A program made the position numbers and the translations under genes. Below, in pieces: positions 1 to 9,213 of a stretch of 64,000 nucleotides of DNA (positions are counted from its first letter, which is position 1; each line of letters starts with the position of its first letter). Source of the stretch: Afipia sp. GAS231 (GTDB lineage: Bacteria > Pseudomonadota > Alphaproteobacteria > Rhizobiales > Xanthobacteraceae); the NCBI RefSeq assembly GCF_900103365.1, contig NZ_LT629703.1, positions 1,426,001 to 1,490,000 of the forward strand, in the 5' to 3' direction. The notes below the pieces were generated by a model. The model was not told the origin of the DNA, searched no databases, and saw nothing but the letters and a program-made list of their open reading frames with translations.

Positions 1-912
1 AATGGCAAACGCAATCAGGTAGGTTGCGAGGCCTGCCACCAGACCAACGAGCACCACCACCAGCCCAGGCTTGGTCGACGAAGCGCTCCGCACCACGAAT
101 TGCGTCACGGCCGGTTCACGCAAGACTGCAAGTTGACCGGTCAAATCCGCGATCGTCCGCCGCGATTGCGTCACGGTCTGGCCTAAGCTCAGATAGGTCC
201 GGGCGATGTCGGCCCGCAATTGTGGGAGCTCGACCATGCCGAGCCTCTGAGACAGGGCAAGTTGGCCACGTCTGCTCAAACCCATCCCCATATTGATCAT
301 CGTTTCGCCGGCGCCGGCGGAAGACGGCGAACCTTCAATCTGGTCAAGCCGCACGATTTCATCGGCAAGGTGGCGCGCCATCTCCTGGATCTTGACTTCG
401 GACTTCTTCGCATCCGACGTGATTTCGGAGAAAACGGGCATGCTACTCGAAGCGAGCTTGAGCACCTCTTCTTCTGCCGCAAGCTTGTTTCTCAACCGCA
501 CTTTCGTGTGCTCGGACCGTGGCTTGATCCGATCGAGGATGCCATCCGCGATGAAACGATGAACAGCTGTGATACGTTCGATGCGGCTCTCTTCCGCCAC
601 CGACAGAATTCGGACGGTTCTTCCCGTGTCGACGACTGTGACGATCGCTTCCAACCTGAGCTGTATTACGCCCAAATTCTTGAGATCATCCGGCACCGGC
701 GCGACAAGAACCTTGTCGCGAACATATTGCTCCGTCGATGCGACCGGCTCGAAAGTCTGAAAACCATCTTCGACTGCGTACTCGCCCACGGAAACGTCGG
801 TCCGATACTCGTAGGTCGGAATTATTCCGACAGCATAATATGCGAGCGCTGCAGCGAGCCCGACCGTGCCCGCGATCCAGATAGATCTCCGTTCACTCGA
901 ATCCATCATCAT
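1..912 (-). CDS. Wzz/GNVR-type polysaccharide chain-length protein (partial)
   Basis: The reading frame is open for 304 codons from an ATG triplet run at 912 to the window edge, so the C-terminus is missing. A hydrophobic segment lies near residues 11-28. A long, mostly charged, probably helical middle follows, and a second hydrophobic segment (about 283-304, starting KPGLVVVLVGLVAG) lies at the cut edge. Two membrane anchors around a long periplasmic helical domain are typical of polysaccharide co-polymerases (Wzz family), which set O-antigen or exopolysaccharide chain length in the inner membrane. The upstream gene is a Wzy-like polymerase on the same strand, 60 bp away, which supports the role. 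Exact start among the three ATGs is uncertain. The family is inferred from topology and context. Confidence 0.6.
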   Translation of the reverse strand, partial: MMMDSSERRSIWIAGTVGLAAALAYYAVGIIPTYEYRTDVSVGEYAVEDGFQTFEPVASTEQYVRDKVLVAPVPDDLKNLGVIQLRLEAIVTVVDTGRTVRILSVAEESRIERITAVHRFIADGILDRIKPRSEHTKVRLRNKLAAEEEVLKLASSSMPVFSEITSDAKKSEVKIQEMARHLADEIVRLDQIEGSPSSAGAGETMINMGMGLSRRGQLALSQRLGMVELPQLRADIARTYLSLGQTVTQSRRTIADLTGQLAVLREPAVTQFVVRSASSTKPGLVVVLVGLVAGLATYLIAFAI

Positions 913-972
913 CTGTTACGGCTCGCTACCATACCCGCCAGATCGACGCGCTCTCACTTCGATGCGCCCTAG

Positions 973-2271
973 TCACGCCACCACCTGGACCGCGGCTGTC
1001 CGTCTTCCGAGATACCATCTCGTTAGCAGCCAAATCCCGAAAAACCCAATATTGAGGATAACCGACGATGCCAAAAGGATGCCATTGACGATCGGAACCA
1101 GAAATATCTGGAAAATAAGAAGCGTGTAGAGAGGAAGCGCAAACAAGTCGCCGCGCTCGATGAGCCTGCGAATGCGCCCCGTGACGTACCCGAACGCAAA
1201 ACCGTAAACGACGATCAGATACCCGAAGTCGATATAGGCGGGTCCCCAGAACGTGCTGAACAGTCCGGAAGTCGGATTGTGCGTCTCCAGATCGGAAACG
1301 GAGCCTGGACCCAGAATCGCCCGCTGCACCTGATCGTAAAGCGTGAATTGGTATTTGCCCCACAGCAAACTCGCGTCGGGACCTTTGGCCTGGACCAGAT
1401 AAAAGAACTCGAACACGCCGTGCAGCGTGTATTGACCGACGCTCGTCACGTAGTAGAGGGCGTATCGTCCAAGATCGGGCAAGTCTCTCATGGTGGCGAT
1501 AGTACCAGCGTCGAGCGGAACGAGCTTGGTATAGCCGGACATGCTCGCCAGCCTGTCCACCTGCACGCCCACGCTCTCGATGGCGCGTGACACAAAGAGA
1601 TACATGGTAACCACGAATACAGCAGACACCAAGCCGAGAACACAGAGCACGTGTCGCCGCGAAACCGTGGGAACGGTTAGCAGCCAGCTGATGATCGCCA
1701 GCCCGGCGACGAGGAACAGGACCGACCGGCCGCCATAGACAAATGAGAAAAGTGGATTGATGCAGAACGGGATCAGGGCTGCGACCAGCATCCCATTGTA
1801 ACGCCCGCTCCGAAACAGCACCACGGCCACAACTCCGCCCGTCAGGATTGCCGGCGACAAGCCAAAATAGAGCCCGGAGAACAAATTCGAACCGTTGACT
1901 TCCATTTTCAGGCGCGCGTCGGCGAGGGACGTAGCTTGCAGAATGCCGCGATAGGCCACCAGATCAACCGTCTTGGCGACGATCGCCACCGCTCCGGCGA
2001 CAATGAGACAAAGCAGGATCAGGCGAACGTCACGTTCGTCGAAAACAAGGCGTTGAGCTGGAATCCGAAGATCGGATTTCGACGATGACGCGAACGACAA
2101 TCCGAGCCAAAGCGCGACATTCGCAGAGATGAACAAGGTCACCGTCTCGAACGTGCCATAGAACACTACCGAGACTGGCATCAGCAGAAGGCAGACAAGC
2201 CAGCACGACCATGCCCCGAATAGGGCGCGTTCGGGAGTTACGCGGGTGGTATGGAAAACGAACTGTTCCAT
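973..2271 (-). CDS. Wzy-like O-antigen/oligosaccharide repeat-unit polymerase
   Basis: A 432-residue, strongly hydrophobic protein with roughly ten or more membrane segments and a long soluble loop around residues 220-330, as in polymerases that join lipid-linked oligosaccharide units on the periplasmic face. I chose the ATG at 2271 (MEQFVFHTTRV), because the longer frame from 2370 starts with a non-hydrophobic, arginine-rich stretch. The next gene downstream is a Wzz-like chain-length regulator, so the pair probably forms one polysaccharide operon. Wzy proteins are poorly conserved, and the assignment rests on topology and neighbour. A multi-pass protein of another exopolysaccharide step is the main alternative. 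Confidence 0.55.
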   Translation of the reverse strand: MEQFVFHTTRVTPERALFGAWSCWLVCLLLMPVSVVFYGTFETVTLFISANVALWLGLSFASSSKSDLRIPAQRLVFDERDVRLILLCLIVAGAVAIVAKTVDLVAYRGILQATSLADARLKMEVNGSNLFSGLYFGLSPAILTGGVVAVVLFRSGRYNGMLVAALIPFCINPLFSFVYGGRSVLFLVAGLAIISWLLTVPTVSRRHVLCVLGLVSAVFVVTMYLFVSRAIESVGVQVDRLASMSGYTKLVPLDAGTIATMRDLPDLGRYALYYVTSVGQYTLHGVFEFFYLVQAKGPDASLLWGKYQFTLYDQVQRAILGPGSVSDLETHNPTSGLFSTFWGPAYIDFGYLIVVYGFAFGYVTGRIRRLIERGDLFALPLYTLLIFQIFLVPIVNGILLASSVILNIGFFGIWLLTRWYLGRRTAAVQVVA

Positions 2272-2930
2272 GCTCAGGCTATTTGAAGGACGGCACCGTA
2301 GAATCGAGAGCGGCGCGGATTGAGACAGATACATCCTATCGCGATCGATGTCACCACGTGGCCAAGCCACGGCTCATAGTTGTCCTTGTCGAATTCTCGC
2401 GATCTCGTCGTCCCTGTTCCGCAAGCTGAACAAAAACCGAGTCTCGAACGATTGGCCGAGCGCTGACTTCAAAAGTCGACCAAGCCGATTGCGATGATTT
2501 CTCGGGTTTCCGTTTCGCGTTCACCTGCGACCATCGGAACGAGATCAAATTCATTGGCTGGTCGAGGCCGGGATGATGGCCAATATTCGCACGCCTCGTG
2601 CCGTTGCCAAGTTTCGATTGGCGCTCGAAATCACCCCGAAAAGAGGCGTCTCCGCTACCGAGAAACCCATGTGAAGAAAACGGAGATAGTTGGGAGATTT
2701 CGTGACGTGGCTCCACGCGATCGACCCGCGCAAAGCGAACGAATCGCTCAAACAATAGGAGGCCGCCGCCGAAACCCCGGGGAAACCGCGTCATTTCGAC
2801 GATTCCTATTTTGGTATGACTCTCACTCCCACGTTCTACGCGGCATCATAAGCAACACTTGGACTCGGACGACTATCCCCGGTTTGATTAGCAACCATAT
2901 GAAGGTGGTCCAATATCGCTCAGTTAAAAA
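2272..2930. other. Intergenic stretch without a recognisable gene
   Basis: About 660 bases between the polymerase gene start and a terminator. Several frames are open on both strands, but their translations are arginine- and serine-rich with no recognisable motif and overlap each other in different frames, as expected for chance frames in high-G+C DNA. The promoter of the wzy-wzz pair should lie at its left side. Confidence 0.4.
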
Positions 2931-2962
2931 ATCGCCACCTGCCTTTTCCAGCTGGTGGCGAT
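2931..2962 (-). terminator. Rho-independent terminator
   Basis: Read on the minus strand: a perfect 9-bp stem (ATCGCCACC paired with GGTGGCGAT), a 14-base loop, and then a run of T residues (2925-2931). This is a textbook intrinsic terminator for leftward transcription. It sits directly downstream of the small minus-strand frame ending near 2974-2987. Confidence 0.75.
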
Positions 2963-2973
2963 GATCGCGTGAT

Positions 2974-3372
2974 TCAAGCCGTCAGATTATTGCTGACCGG
3001 TCGGATTGCTGGGGCTTCCGATCGGGGAGATCGTGCCGCCCGCACCACTGCCTGTATACGTCGGCTGCGCCTGCCCTCCAGCACCGAAGAGACACTGCCT
3101 ACACGTAGGCTGCTCATGCGGAAATTCTCAAGGCCGCTTGTTACGGCAACGGTCGTTCCGGCCGTCGAGGCAGAAACGGATTGGACGCTTTCGGTATATT
3201 CCTCGGTGGGCTCAAGCGCGCCGTTGAGCTGGGGCTGATCCGTGGTCGAGGTCTGATTGGGGGGCGGGGTTTGGCTGGCCGGAGCAGGAATGAAATTGAA
3301 GGCTTCCGCCTCCACCGCGTCTGAAGTGGCGTCGGGTTGACCCGGCAGATCCATGATGGATTTGGATTTCAT
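2974..3372 (-). CDS. Small hypothetical protein, possibly frameshifted near its C-terminus
   Basis: A 132-codon frame starting MKSKSIMDLPGQPD, rich in Ser/Thr/Pro/Glu for about its first 90 residues. After that the composition turns arginine-rich, as if out of frame. In another frame the same region reads as a plausible tail, CLFGAGGQAQPTYTGSGAGG followed by TISPIGSPSNPTGQQ and a TAA at 2987-2989. An intrinsic terminator follows at 2931-2962, which argues that something here is transcribed leftward. I recognise no family and see no signal peptide. Either it is a real gene with a shifted end, a recent pseudogene, or a chance frame. Confidence 0.35.
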   Translation of the reverse strand: MKSKSIMDLPGQPDATSDAVEAEAFNFIPAPASQTPPPNQTSTTDQPQLNGALEPTEEYTESVQSVSASTAGTTVAVTSGLENFRMSSLRVGSVSSVLEGRRSRRIQAVVRAARSPRSEAPAIRPVSNNLTA

Positions 3373-3764
3373 CGCCTAGCACTTGTCCCAAACAAGGATC
3401 GGACCCGTCTCTTCCCGGACAGCCAAACGCCCCTTATGCCGCACCACCGGGAATTGACATTGCGGAACCATACTACTCAAATCGCGAATGTTCATGCTTT
3501 CCATACCATGCTTCCGGCGCGGAAATTTGACGTATCGAATCGGAACGCAAATCGATCCACTTCGGTCCAGGTGACACCCTTCGCGGGTTCCGATGGAATC
3601 CCCCAAGGACAAGCCGGCGCCAGGCCCGAGGGGCATTCCTGGCGCAGGCCAACCAGGCTGGCCGGCCAAACCCGGAACCGGCAGTTGGAATTTCCGGCCA
3701 AATTGTCTAAGTCAGGTGGCGGCTGCCCTTTCCCCGCGAAATCCCAGAAAAAGAAGGTTTCTCA
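3373..3764. other. Intergenic stretch upstream of the CoA-transferase
   Basis: About 390 bases with no convincing gene. It contains short G+C-rich inverted repeats such as TGGCCGGCCA near 3658 and repeated GGCCGG/CCGGCC tracts. It should carry the promoter of the rightward CoA-transferase, but I cannot point to clear -35/-10 boxes. Confidence 0.35.
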
Positions 3765-4958
3765 ATGCCTTTCCCCCGCGCCTCGCAGGCCCTTACCCGC
3801 TTCACCGTGCTCGATCTGACCCGCGTCCGTTCCGGGCCCACCTGCGTGCGGCAACTGGCGGATTGGGGCGCCAATGTCATCAAGATCGATGCGCTGCTGG
3901 AAGACGCGACCGGGGAACAGCCGGGCGGCCCGCGCCAGGGTTCTGACTTCCAGAATTTGCACCGCAACAAGCGGGCGATGACACTGAATCTGAAGGACCC
4001 CAAGGGCCTCGAAGTGTTCAAGCGCCTCGCCGAACAGGCCGACGTCGTGGTCGAGAACTTCCGCCCCGACGTCAAGGCCAAGCTCGGGATCGACTATGAG
4101 AGCCTGCGCCAGATCAACACGCGCATCGTCTATGGCAGCATCTCCGGCTTCGGCCAGGACGGTCCCTACCACAAGCGGCCCGGCTTCGATCAGATCGCGC
4201 AGGGCATGGGCGGGCTGATGTCGGTCACCGGCGCGCCGGGCGAAGGGCCGATGCGGGTCGGCATCCCCGTCGCCGACCTCACCGCCGGGCTGTTCTGTGC
4301 CATCGGCATCCTCACGGCACTGCTGGAACGCGACGTCTCTGGCCAGGGCCAGTGGGTGCAGACCTCGCTGCTGCAGGCCCAGATCTTCATGCTCGACTTC
4401 CAGGCCTCGCGCTGGCTGATGGAAAAGGAAGTCGCCAAGCAGGCCGGCAACAACCACCCGACCAGCATTCCGACCGGCGTGTTCAAGACCTCCGACGGCT
4501 ACATCAACATCGCCACCACAGGCGGGCGAATCTGGGAGCGCTGCGCGCAGGCGATCGGCGCGCCCGAACTCGTCACCGATCCGGATTACGCCACGGCGCC
4601 GTTACGCTCGAAGAACCGCGACGCGCTGAACGCCGTGATCGACAGACTGACGCAGAGGAAGTCCACGGAAACCTGGGTCAACGAGCTCAACGCCGCCGGC
4701 GTGCCCTGCGGCCCGATCTACTCGATCGACCAGATGTTCGACGATGCCCAGGTCAAGCATCTCGGCATCGCGCAACACGTTCCCAACGACGAGAACCGGC
4801 AGATCCAGCTTGTCGGCCAGCCGGTGACGCTGTCGCGCACGCCGAGTTCGATGGCCGTGCGCCCGCCGGAATTCGGCGAGCAGACAGAGGAAGTGCTTGC
4901 CGAGTTCGGCTTCGGCAACGACGAAATCGCGGAGCTGCGCCAGCGCAAGGTAGTGTAA
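3765..4958 (+). CDS. CaiB/BaiF (class III) CoA-transferase
   Basis: A 397-residue protein, the usual length for formyl-CoA:oxalate or succinyl-CoA-type CoA-transferases, which move CoA between carboxylic acids through an aspartyl-CoA anhydride. The family signature is clear: RVxDLTRVxxGP near the N-terminus, VVVENFRPDVKAKLGID at about 94-110, GFGQDGPY at 128-134, and VGIPVADLTAGL, whose Asp171 matches the catalytic aspartate. The C-terminal part has the usual PxGPIYSIDQMFDD motif. It stands alone, about 390 bp from its left neighbour and convergent with the glycosyltransferase, so the substrate cannot be told from context. Confidence 0.88.
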   Translation: MPFPRASQALTRFTVLDLTRVRSGPTCVRQLADWGANVIKIDALLEDATGEQPGGPRQGSDFQNLHRNKRAMTLNLKDPKGLEVFKRLAEQADVVVENFRPDVKAKLGIDYESLRQINTRIVYGSISGFGQDGPYHKRPGFDQIAQGMGGLMSVTGAPGEGPMRVGIPVADLTAGLFCAIGILTALLERDVSGQGQWVQTSLLQAQIFMLDFQASRWLMEKEVAKQAGNNHPTSIPTGVFKTSDGYINIATTGGRIWERCAQAIGAPELVTDPDYATAPLRSKNRDALNAVIDRLTQRKSTETWVNELNAAGVPCGPIYSIDQMFDDAQVKHLGIAQHVPNDENRQIQLVGQPVTLSRTPSSMAVRPPEFGEQTEEVLAEFGFGNDEIAELRQRKVV

Positions 4959-5230
4959 TCGCAGCGGCCGGCCCGGCCAGCGCAACTGGGTGCGTTCGCC
5001 GATTGGCCGAGTTGGTCGCCTTCCCGATGATGGAGCCATCCTATGCCTCGCCGCCGTTCAAGCTGGTGATCGCCGCAGTTGCCGTCTTTCGTCAGAACGC
5101 CGCCGCGATTTGCAGCGGGCGCGTTGAGATCGCCACGCCCTTCCAGCAATCGACACCTGATTGGCCTTGCGTACCTATTTGAACGCCAGATTCACTATGC
5201 ATCGACAACCGAAGATCGTCACAATAGCTC

Positions 5231-6829
5231 TTATTTTGACGGCGGCACCACGATGACGTTCCATGCCGTCGCCGCACCGGCGATACCGAGCGTAAACCGA
5301 CGGGTGGTGACCACCATGCGTTCGCCATTGGCGGCATGGAGCTTCATCCAGGCTTCACATTTGTCCAGCTTCCAGTCGCCGGTCTCGCAGACCCCGATGA
5401 AGCCGGAATGTTTGGCTTCCTCGAGCGAGGTCAGGCCTGACGACCACAGCTCGTCCGGCGTCAGCGGCGCCGGATGATCGGGGCTGTAAAAGGTGATGGG
5501 CTCGCCGGTATCGGTATAGGCCGCAACGACCGGCCAGCGCGAATGAAACCGGGATTGCCACACGTCGGTCAGTTCGCGAGCCAGTTCGGAACGCGCGCGA
5601 TAGGTCGCACCTTCATTGCGCTTCTGATCCAGTTCATAGGCGACGATCTTCGGCGAGGCCGCGAGCACCGCGAGCGAAATCACCAGCCAGGTCGCCGTGA
5701 GGCTCGACAGCGCGATCTGCCGCACCCGCACCGCGGGTATCGCGACCAGCGCCAGCGGCACCAGGAAGAATAGCGGGATGCCCCAATCGGTCTTAATGTA
5801 GATATGGAATATCACCGCGCCGATCGGCGGCCCGAGCGCCACAATGACCTGGACGATCCAGACGTTGAGCGCCTGGGAAAGGTCTACGCCGGAGTTTGCG
5901 CCGCGCGACCAGAACGGAAAGAGCTTCCAGCGGCGCGACGGCCATGCCAGCGCAATCGCCGCCAGCACCACCGGCACCACCACCAGCGCAAGGTTATGGC
6001 CGACATAGCCGAGCGCGAGATCATGGATCAGCGCGCGGTCGGTGATGGTGTAACTGTCGCCGGCATAGGTCAGTGCTATAAAATTCACCTGCTTCAGCCA
6101 TATGAAATGCGGGATCATCGCCACCACCAGCGTGGCGATCGCGACCCACGGCGCCGGCGAACGCAGGAACTGCAAACGTGCCGGGTGAATCAGCGCGGCC
6201 AGACCAATGGCGCCGATCATGGTCAGCACCCAGTATTTGGTCATCAGCGCCAGCGCGCCGGCCAGCCCGAGCCAGATGCCCGATTTCGCGCTGCGTTTTT
6301 CAAACGCGTCGAGATAGGCCAGCATCAAGAGCGGCAGCGTCACCAGCTGCAGGATATCCGGATTGTATTTGAAGCCCTTGAAATTGAAGATCGGATAGAG
6401 CGCGAGCATCACCACGACCAAGAAGGCGCGGCGGTGGTCGACCACGCGCAGTGCCAGCAGCCAGCAGATCACGAGCCCGCACCCCAGCGTCGTCATCGCC
6501 AGCGCGTAGGTTGCCCAGTCCTTGACCGGAAAGACCATGAACCAGACGCCGGCGACCCAGCCCGACAGCGGCGGGTGCTTGCCATAGCCGAGCAGGAACT
6601 TCTGGCCCCAGGCGTAGGCCTCTGCCACGTCCATATGGACGTCCTGGCCGGTCTTCAGGTTGACCAGAATCAGGGTCCACAGCGCGGCATGGACCGCGGC
6701 AAAGCCGATCACCAGCCACAGGCTGGCCTTGGGACCGATGGCGCGCGAGGCCAGCCATGCTCCGAGCCGCCGGAGCGAGGGAAAGCGCCTGCCGCGGGAG
6801 GCCGCGGGCAAAAGGGATGCAGTCGACAT
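5231..6829 (-). CDS. GT39-family (ArnT/PMT_2-like) membrane glycosyltransferase
   Basis: A 532-residue protein with about 11 hydrophobic segments and a soluble C-terminal part. The first periplasmic loop carries DVHMDVAEAYAWGQ followed by YGKHPPLSGW, which resembles the acidic catalytic loop of dolichyl/undecaprenyl-phosphate-sugar dependent transferases (PMT_2, ArnT). Such enzymes move a sugar from a polyprenyl-phosphate carrier to lipid A, protein or another periplasmic acceptor. It appears to be a single-gene unit with about 235 bp upstream and an end convergent with the CoA-transferase. Acceptor and sugar cannot be read from the sequence. Confidence 0.78.
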   Translation of the reverse strand: MSTASLLPAASRGRRFPSLRRLGAWLASRAIGPKASLWLVIGFAAVHAALWTLILVNLKTGQDVHMDVAEAYAWGQKFLLGYGKHPPLSGWVAGVWFMVFPVKDWATYALAMTTLGCGLVICWLLALRVVDHRRAFLVVVMLALYPIFNFKGFKYNPDILQLVTLPLLMLAYLDAFEKRSAKSGIWLGLAGALALMTKYWVLTMIGAIGLAALIHPARLQFLRSPAPWVAIATLVVAMIPHFIWLKQVNFIALTYAGDSYTITDRALIHDLALGYVGHNLALVVVPVVLAAIALAWPSRRWKLFPFWSRGANSGVDLSQALNVWIVQVIVALGPPIGAVIFHIYIKTDWGIPLFFLVPLALVAIPAVRVRQIALSSLTATWLVISLAVLAASPKIVAYELDQKRNEGATYRARSELARELTDVWQSRFHSRWPVVAAYTDTGEPITFYSPDHPAPLTPDELWSSGLTSLEEAKHSGFIGVCETGDWKLDKCEAWMKLHAANGERMVVTTRRFTLGIAGAATAWNVIVVPPSK

Positions 6830-7065
6830 ACTAGCGTGCGTAGCGCGTTTTTTGCTGCTGTGGAATCGGTCAGGCGGGAAGAATCCCTTGAAACATCAAT
6901 TTTCACTAGACTAGAGCGAGGTCAGGCCGAAAGACGGTACCTTGGGTGCGTGTCGACAACGGCTTTGCCGAATGCGCTCTCTGCGAAAATCTCTATCGAA
7001 TAAGTCAGTCATCCATCCGCTATGCCTCGCCGATCGATTGCTCCGTTGAAATGAGATGAAAACAT

Positions 7066-8577
7066 CTATGTCCTCGTCGGCCGCAACATTTGCGTGAGGC
7101 CACCGAACGTTCTGTCGATGATGGGCCAGAACAGCAGCAGGATCGCGAGCGTCGTGATCGATCCGACCAAGCCGTTCGACCAGAACACCTTCATGGCGCC
7201 GCCGGAGCCGATCATCGACAGCCGGAACGCATCCTCGGCACGGTTGCCGAGCACCAGCGCCAGCGTAAGCGGCGCCAGCGGAATGCCGATCTTCTTGAAG
7301 ACGTAACCGACGACGCCGAAGCCGAGCATCAGCCAGATGTCGAACATCGCGTTCTGGATCGCGTAGGCGCCGATCGCGCAGGACACCACGATCATCGGGG
7401 CGACCGCAGCGAACGGTACCCGCAGGATCGAGGCAAAGATCGGTACCGTGGTCAGCACCAGCACCAGGCCGACCACGTTACCGAGATACATCGAGGCGAT
7501 CAGGCCCCAGACGAAATCCTTGTGCTCGACGAACAGCAGCGGCCCCGGGTTGAGGCCCCACACCATCAGGCCGCCCAACAAAATCGCCGCGGTGCCGGAG
7601 CCGGGAATGCCGAGCGCGAGCATCGGCAGCAGCGCTGCGGTACCCGACGCATGCGCCGCGGTTTCCGGCGCGAACACGCCCTCGATGCGGCCCTTGCCAA
7701 AGCTGTCCGGGTCCTTGGAGAAGCGCTTGGCAAGGTTGTACCCCATGAACGAGGCGGCAATGGCCCCGCCCGGCGTGATGCCGAGCCAGCAGCCGATGAA
7801 GGACGAGCGCAGCAGCGTCACCCAGTATTTCGGCAGGTCCTTCCAGACCGCCAGCACCACGCGCAGGGAGATGCCGGCGGCGTGGCCGCGCAGCGCCAGA
7901 CGCTCCTCCATCGTCAGCAGGATTTCGCTGATGCCGAACAGGCCGATGACCGCGACCAAGAAATTGATGCCGCGCAACAGTTCGGTGGAGCCGAAGGTCA
8001 TGCGCAACTGACCGGACACGGTGTCCATGCCGATGCCGGCGAGTAGCAGGCCGAGCGACATCGAAATGACGGTCTTGTGCTTGGCCTCGCGGCCGAGGCC
8101 GACGAAGGAGCAGAAGGTGAGCAGATAAACCGCGAAGAATTCAGGCGGTCCGAATTTCAGCGCGAAGGACGAAATCATCGGCGCCAGAAACGTGATCAAG
8201 AGCACCGCGACCAGCGAGCCGATAAAGGACGAGGTGAAAGCCGCCGTCAGCGCTTCCGCCGCCCTGCCCTGTTGCGCCATCGGATAGCCGTCGAAAGTGG
8301 TCGCGACCGACCAGGCTTCACCGGGAATGTTGAACAGGATCGAGGTGATGGCGCCACCGAACAGCGCGCCCCAGTAGATGCAGGACAGCATCACGATCGC
8401 CGAGGTCGGATCCATGGTAAAGGTCAGCGGCAAGAGGATCGCCACGCCGTTGGGGCCGCCGAGGCCCGGCAGCACGCCGACGAAAATGCCGAGCACCAGC
8501 CCGACCATCATCAGCAGCATCGTCTTCCAAGTCAGCAGAACGGAAAAGCCGTGCACGAGCAGACCGAAAGCTTCCAT
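7066..8577 (-). CDS. tctA: TTT transporter large permease TctA
   Basis: A 503-residue, very hydrophobic protein matching the TctA family in length and in its glycine-rich segments (PGLGGPNGVAILLPLTF near residues 38-54, and a second copy of the fold around GITPGGAIAASFMG and GIPGSGTAAILLGG). TctA forms the membrane channel of tripartite tricarboxylate transporters, which take up organic acids with a periplasmic Bug-type receptor. It lies 21 bp downstream of tctB. The receptor gene is not adjacent but 3.4 kb upstream, on the far side of the methylthioadenosine genes. Confidence 0.92.
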   Translation of the reverse strand: MEAFGLLVHGFSVLLTWKTMLLMMVGLVLGIFVGVLPGLGGPNGVAILLPLTFTMDPTSAIVMLSCIYWGALFGGAITSILFNIPGEAWSVATTFDGYPMAQQGRAAEALTAAFTSSFIGSLVAVLLITFLAPMISSFALKFGPPEFFAVYLLTFCSFVGLGREAKHKTVISMSLGLLLAGIGMDTVSGQLRMTFGSTELLRGINFLVAVIGLFGISEILLTMEERLALRGHAAGISLRVVLAVWKDLPKYWVTLLRSSFIGCWLGITPGGAIAASFMGYNLAKRFSKDPDSFGKGRIEGVFAPETAAHASGTAALLPMLALGIPGSGTAAILLGGLMVWGLNPGPLLFVEHKDFVWGLIASMYLGNVVGLVLVLTTVPIFASILRVPFAAVAPMIVVSCAIGAYAIQNAMFDIWLMLGFGVVGYVFKKIGIPLAPLTLALVLGNRAEDAFRLSMIGSGGAMKVFWSNGLVGSITTLAILLLFWPIIDRTFGGLTQMLRPTRT

Positions 8578-8598
8578 TATTCAGGTCCCGTCGATCTG

Positions 8599-9141
8599 TT
8601 AGTGGCCGAAGGCCGCTTCGAGCGGCCCCTTCGGCATGATGACGTCGAAGGCGATGTCGAAGGTCACGAACATCACCGCAGTGAAGATCAAGGCGGTCAG
8701 CAGCGACTTCCACAGCGCGATCTTGCCGACCATCCGCATGAAGCCTGCGATCAAGAGGAAGCTTGCGACATAGAGCCCGAGATATTGCGTGGCGAGGCAG
8801 AACAGGAAGGTCGGCACGAACACGGCCATGACGCGGCGAAGCTGCGCCCGGGTGACGAAAACTTCCGCGGCTTCCTTGCGCGACAGGAAAGCCGTCGCGA
8901 GGCCGTAGAGGCTGGCGCCGCCGAGGATCACCGAGAGATAGAACGGAAAATAACCGGGCTGCGGACCGGTCGAATCCCAGGCCGCCCCGGTGCGCCAGTT
9001 GTCCCATCCGAGCGTCACGGCCAGCGCGAGCAGCAACAGCGACACCACGACATCGACAACGCCGGTCGACGTCACCGCCGGCGAATCCGCCTCCGGTGCG
9101 GTCGGGTCGTCGACGACAATTTCGATATCGGTATTGGACAT
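8599..9141 (-). CDS. tctB: TTT transporter small permease TctB
   Basis: A 180-residue protein with an acidic, soluble N-terminus and four hydrophobic segments (about 28-46, 64-82, 105-127 and 133-160), the usual TctB layout. It is the small membrane subunit that pairs with TctA. It sits 72 bp downstream of mtnA and 21 bp upstream of tctA, so it is probably co-transcribed with mtnP-mtnA. That spacing is the reason to consider a metabolic link between transporter and MTA salvage. Confidence 0.82.
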   Translation of the reverse strand: MSNTDIEIVVDDPTAPEADSPAVTSTGVVDVVVSLLLLALAVTLGWDNWRTGAAWDSTGPQPGYFPFYLSVILGGASLYGLATAFLSRKEAAEVFVTRAQLRRVMAVFVPTFLFCLATQYLGLYVASFLLIAGFMRMVGKIALWKSLLTALIFTAVMFVTFDIAFDVIMPKGPLEAAFGH

Positions 9142-9213
9142 GGATCACGCTTATCCCGGCAGGTTCGCTCCGGCAGAGGGGATAGCGTGCTGGTATACCA
9201 AGCGTCAATGAGG

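Noticed and set aside
220..972. A 250-codon plus-strand frame at the left edge
   Set aside because: It is antisense to the Wzz-like gene. The minus-strand frame is open over the full 912 bases and has two membrane segments in the right places.
2494..2964. A 156-codon plus-strand frame
   Set aside because: Arg/Ser-rich and motif-free, and its end runs through the terminator hairpin of the other strand.
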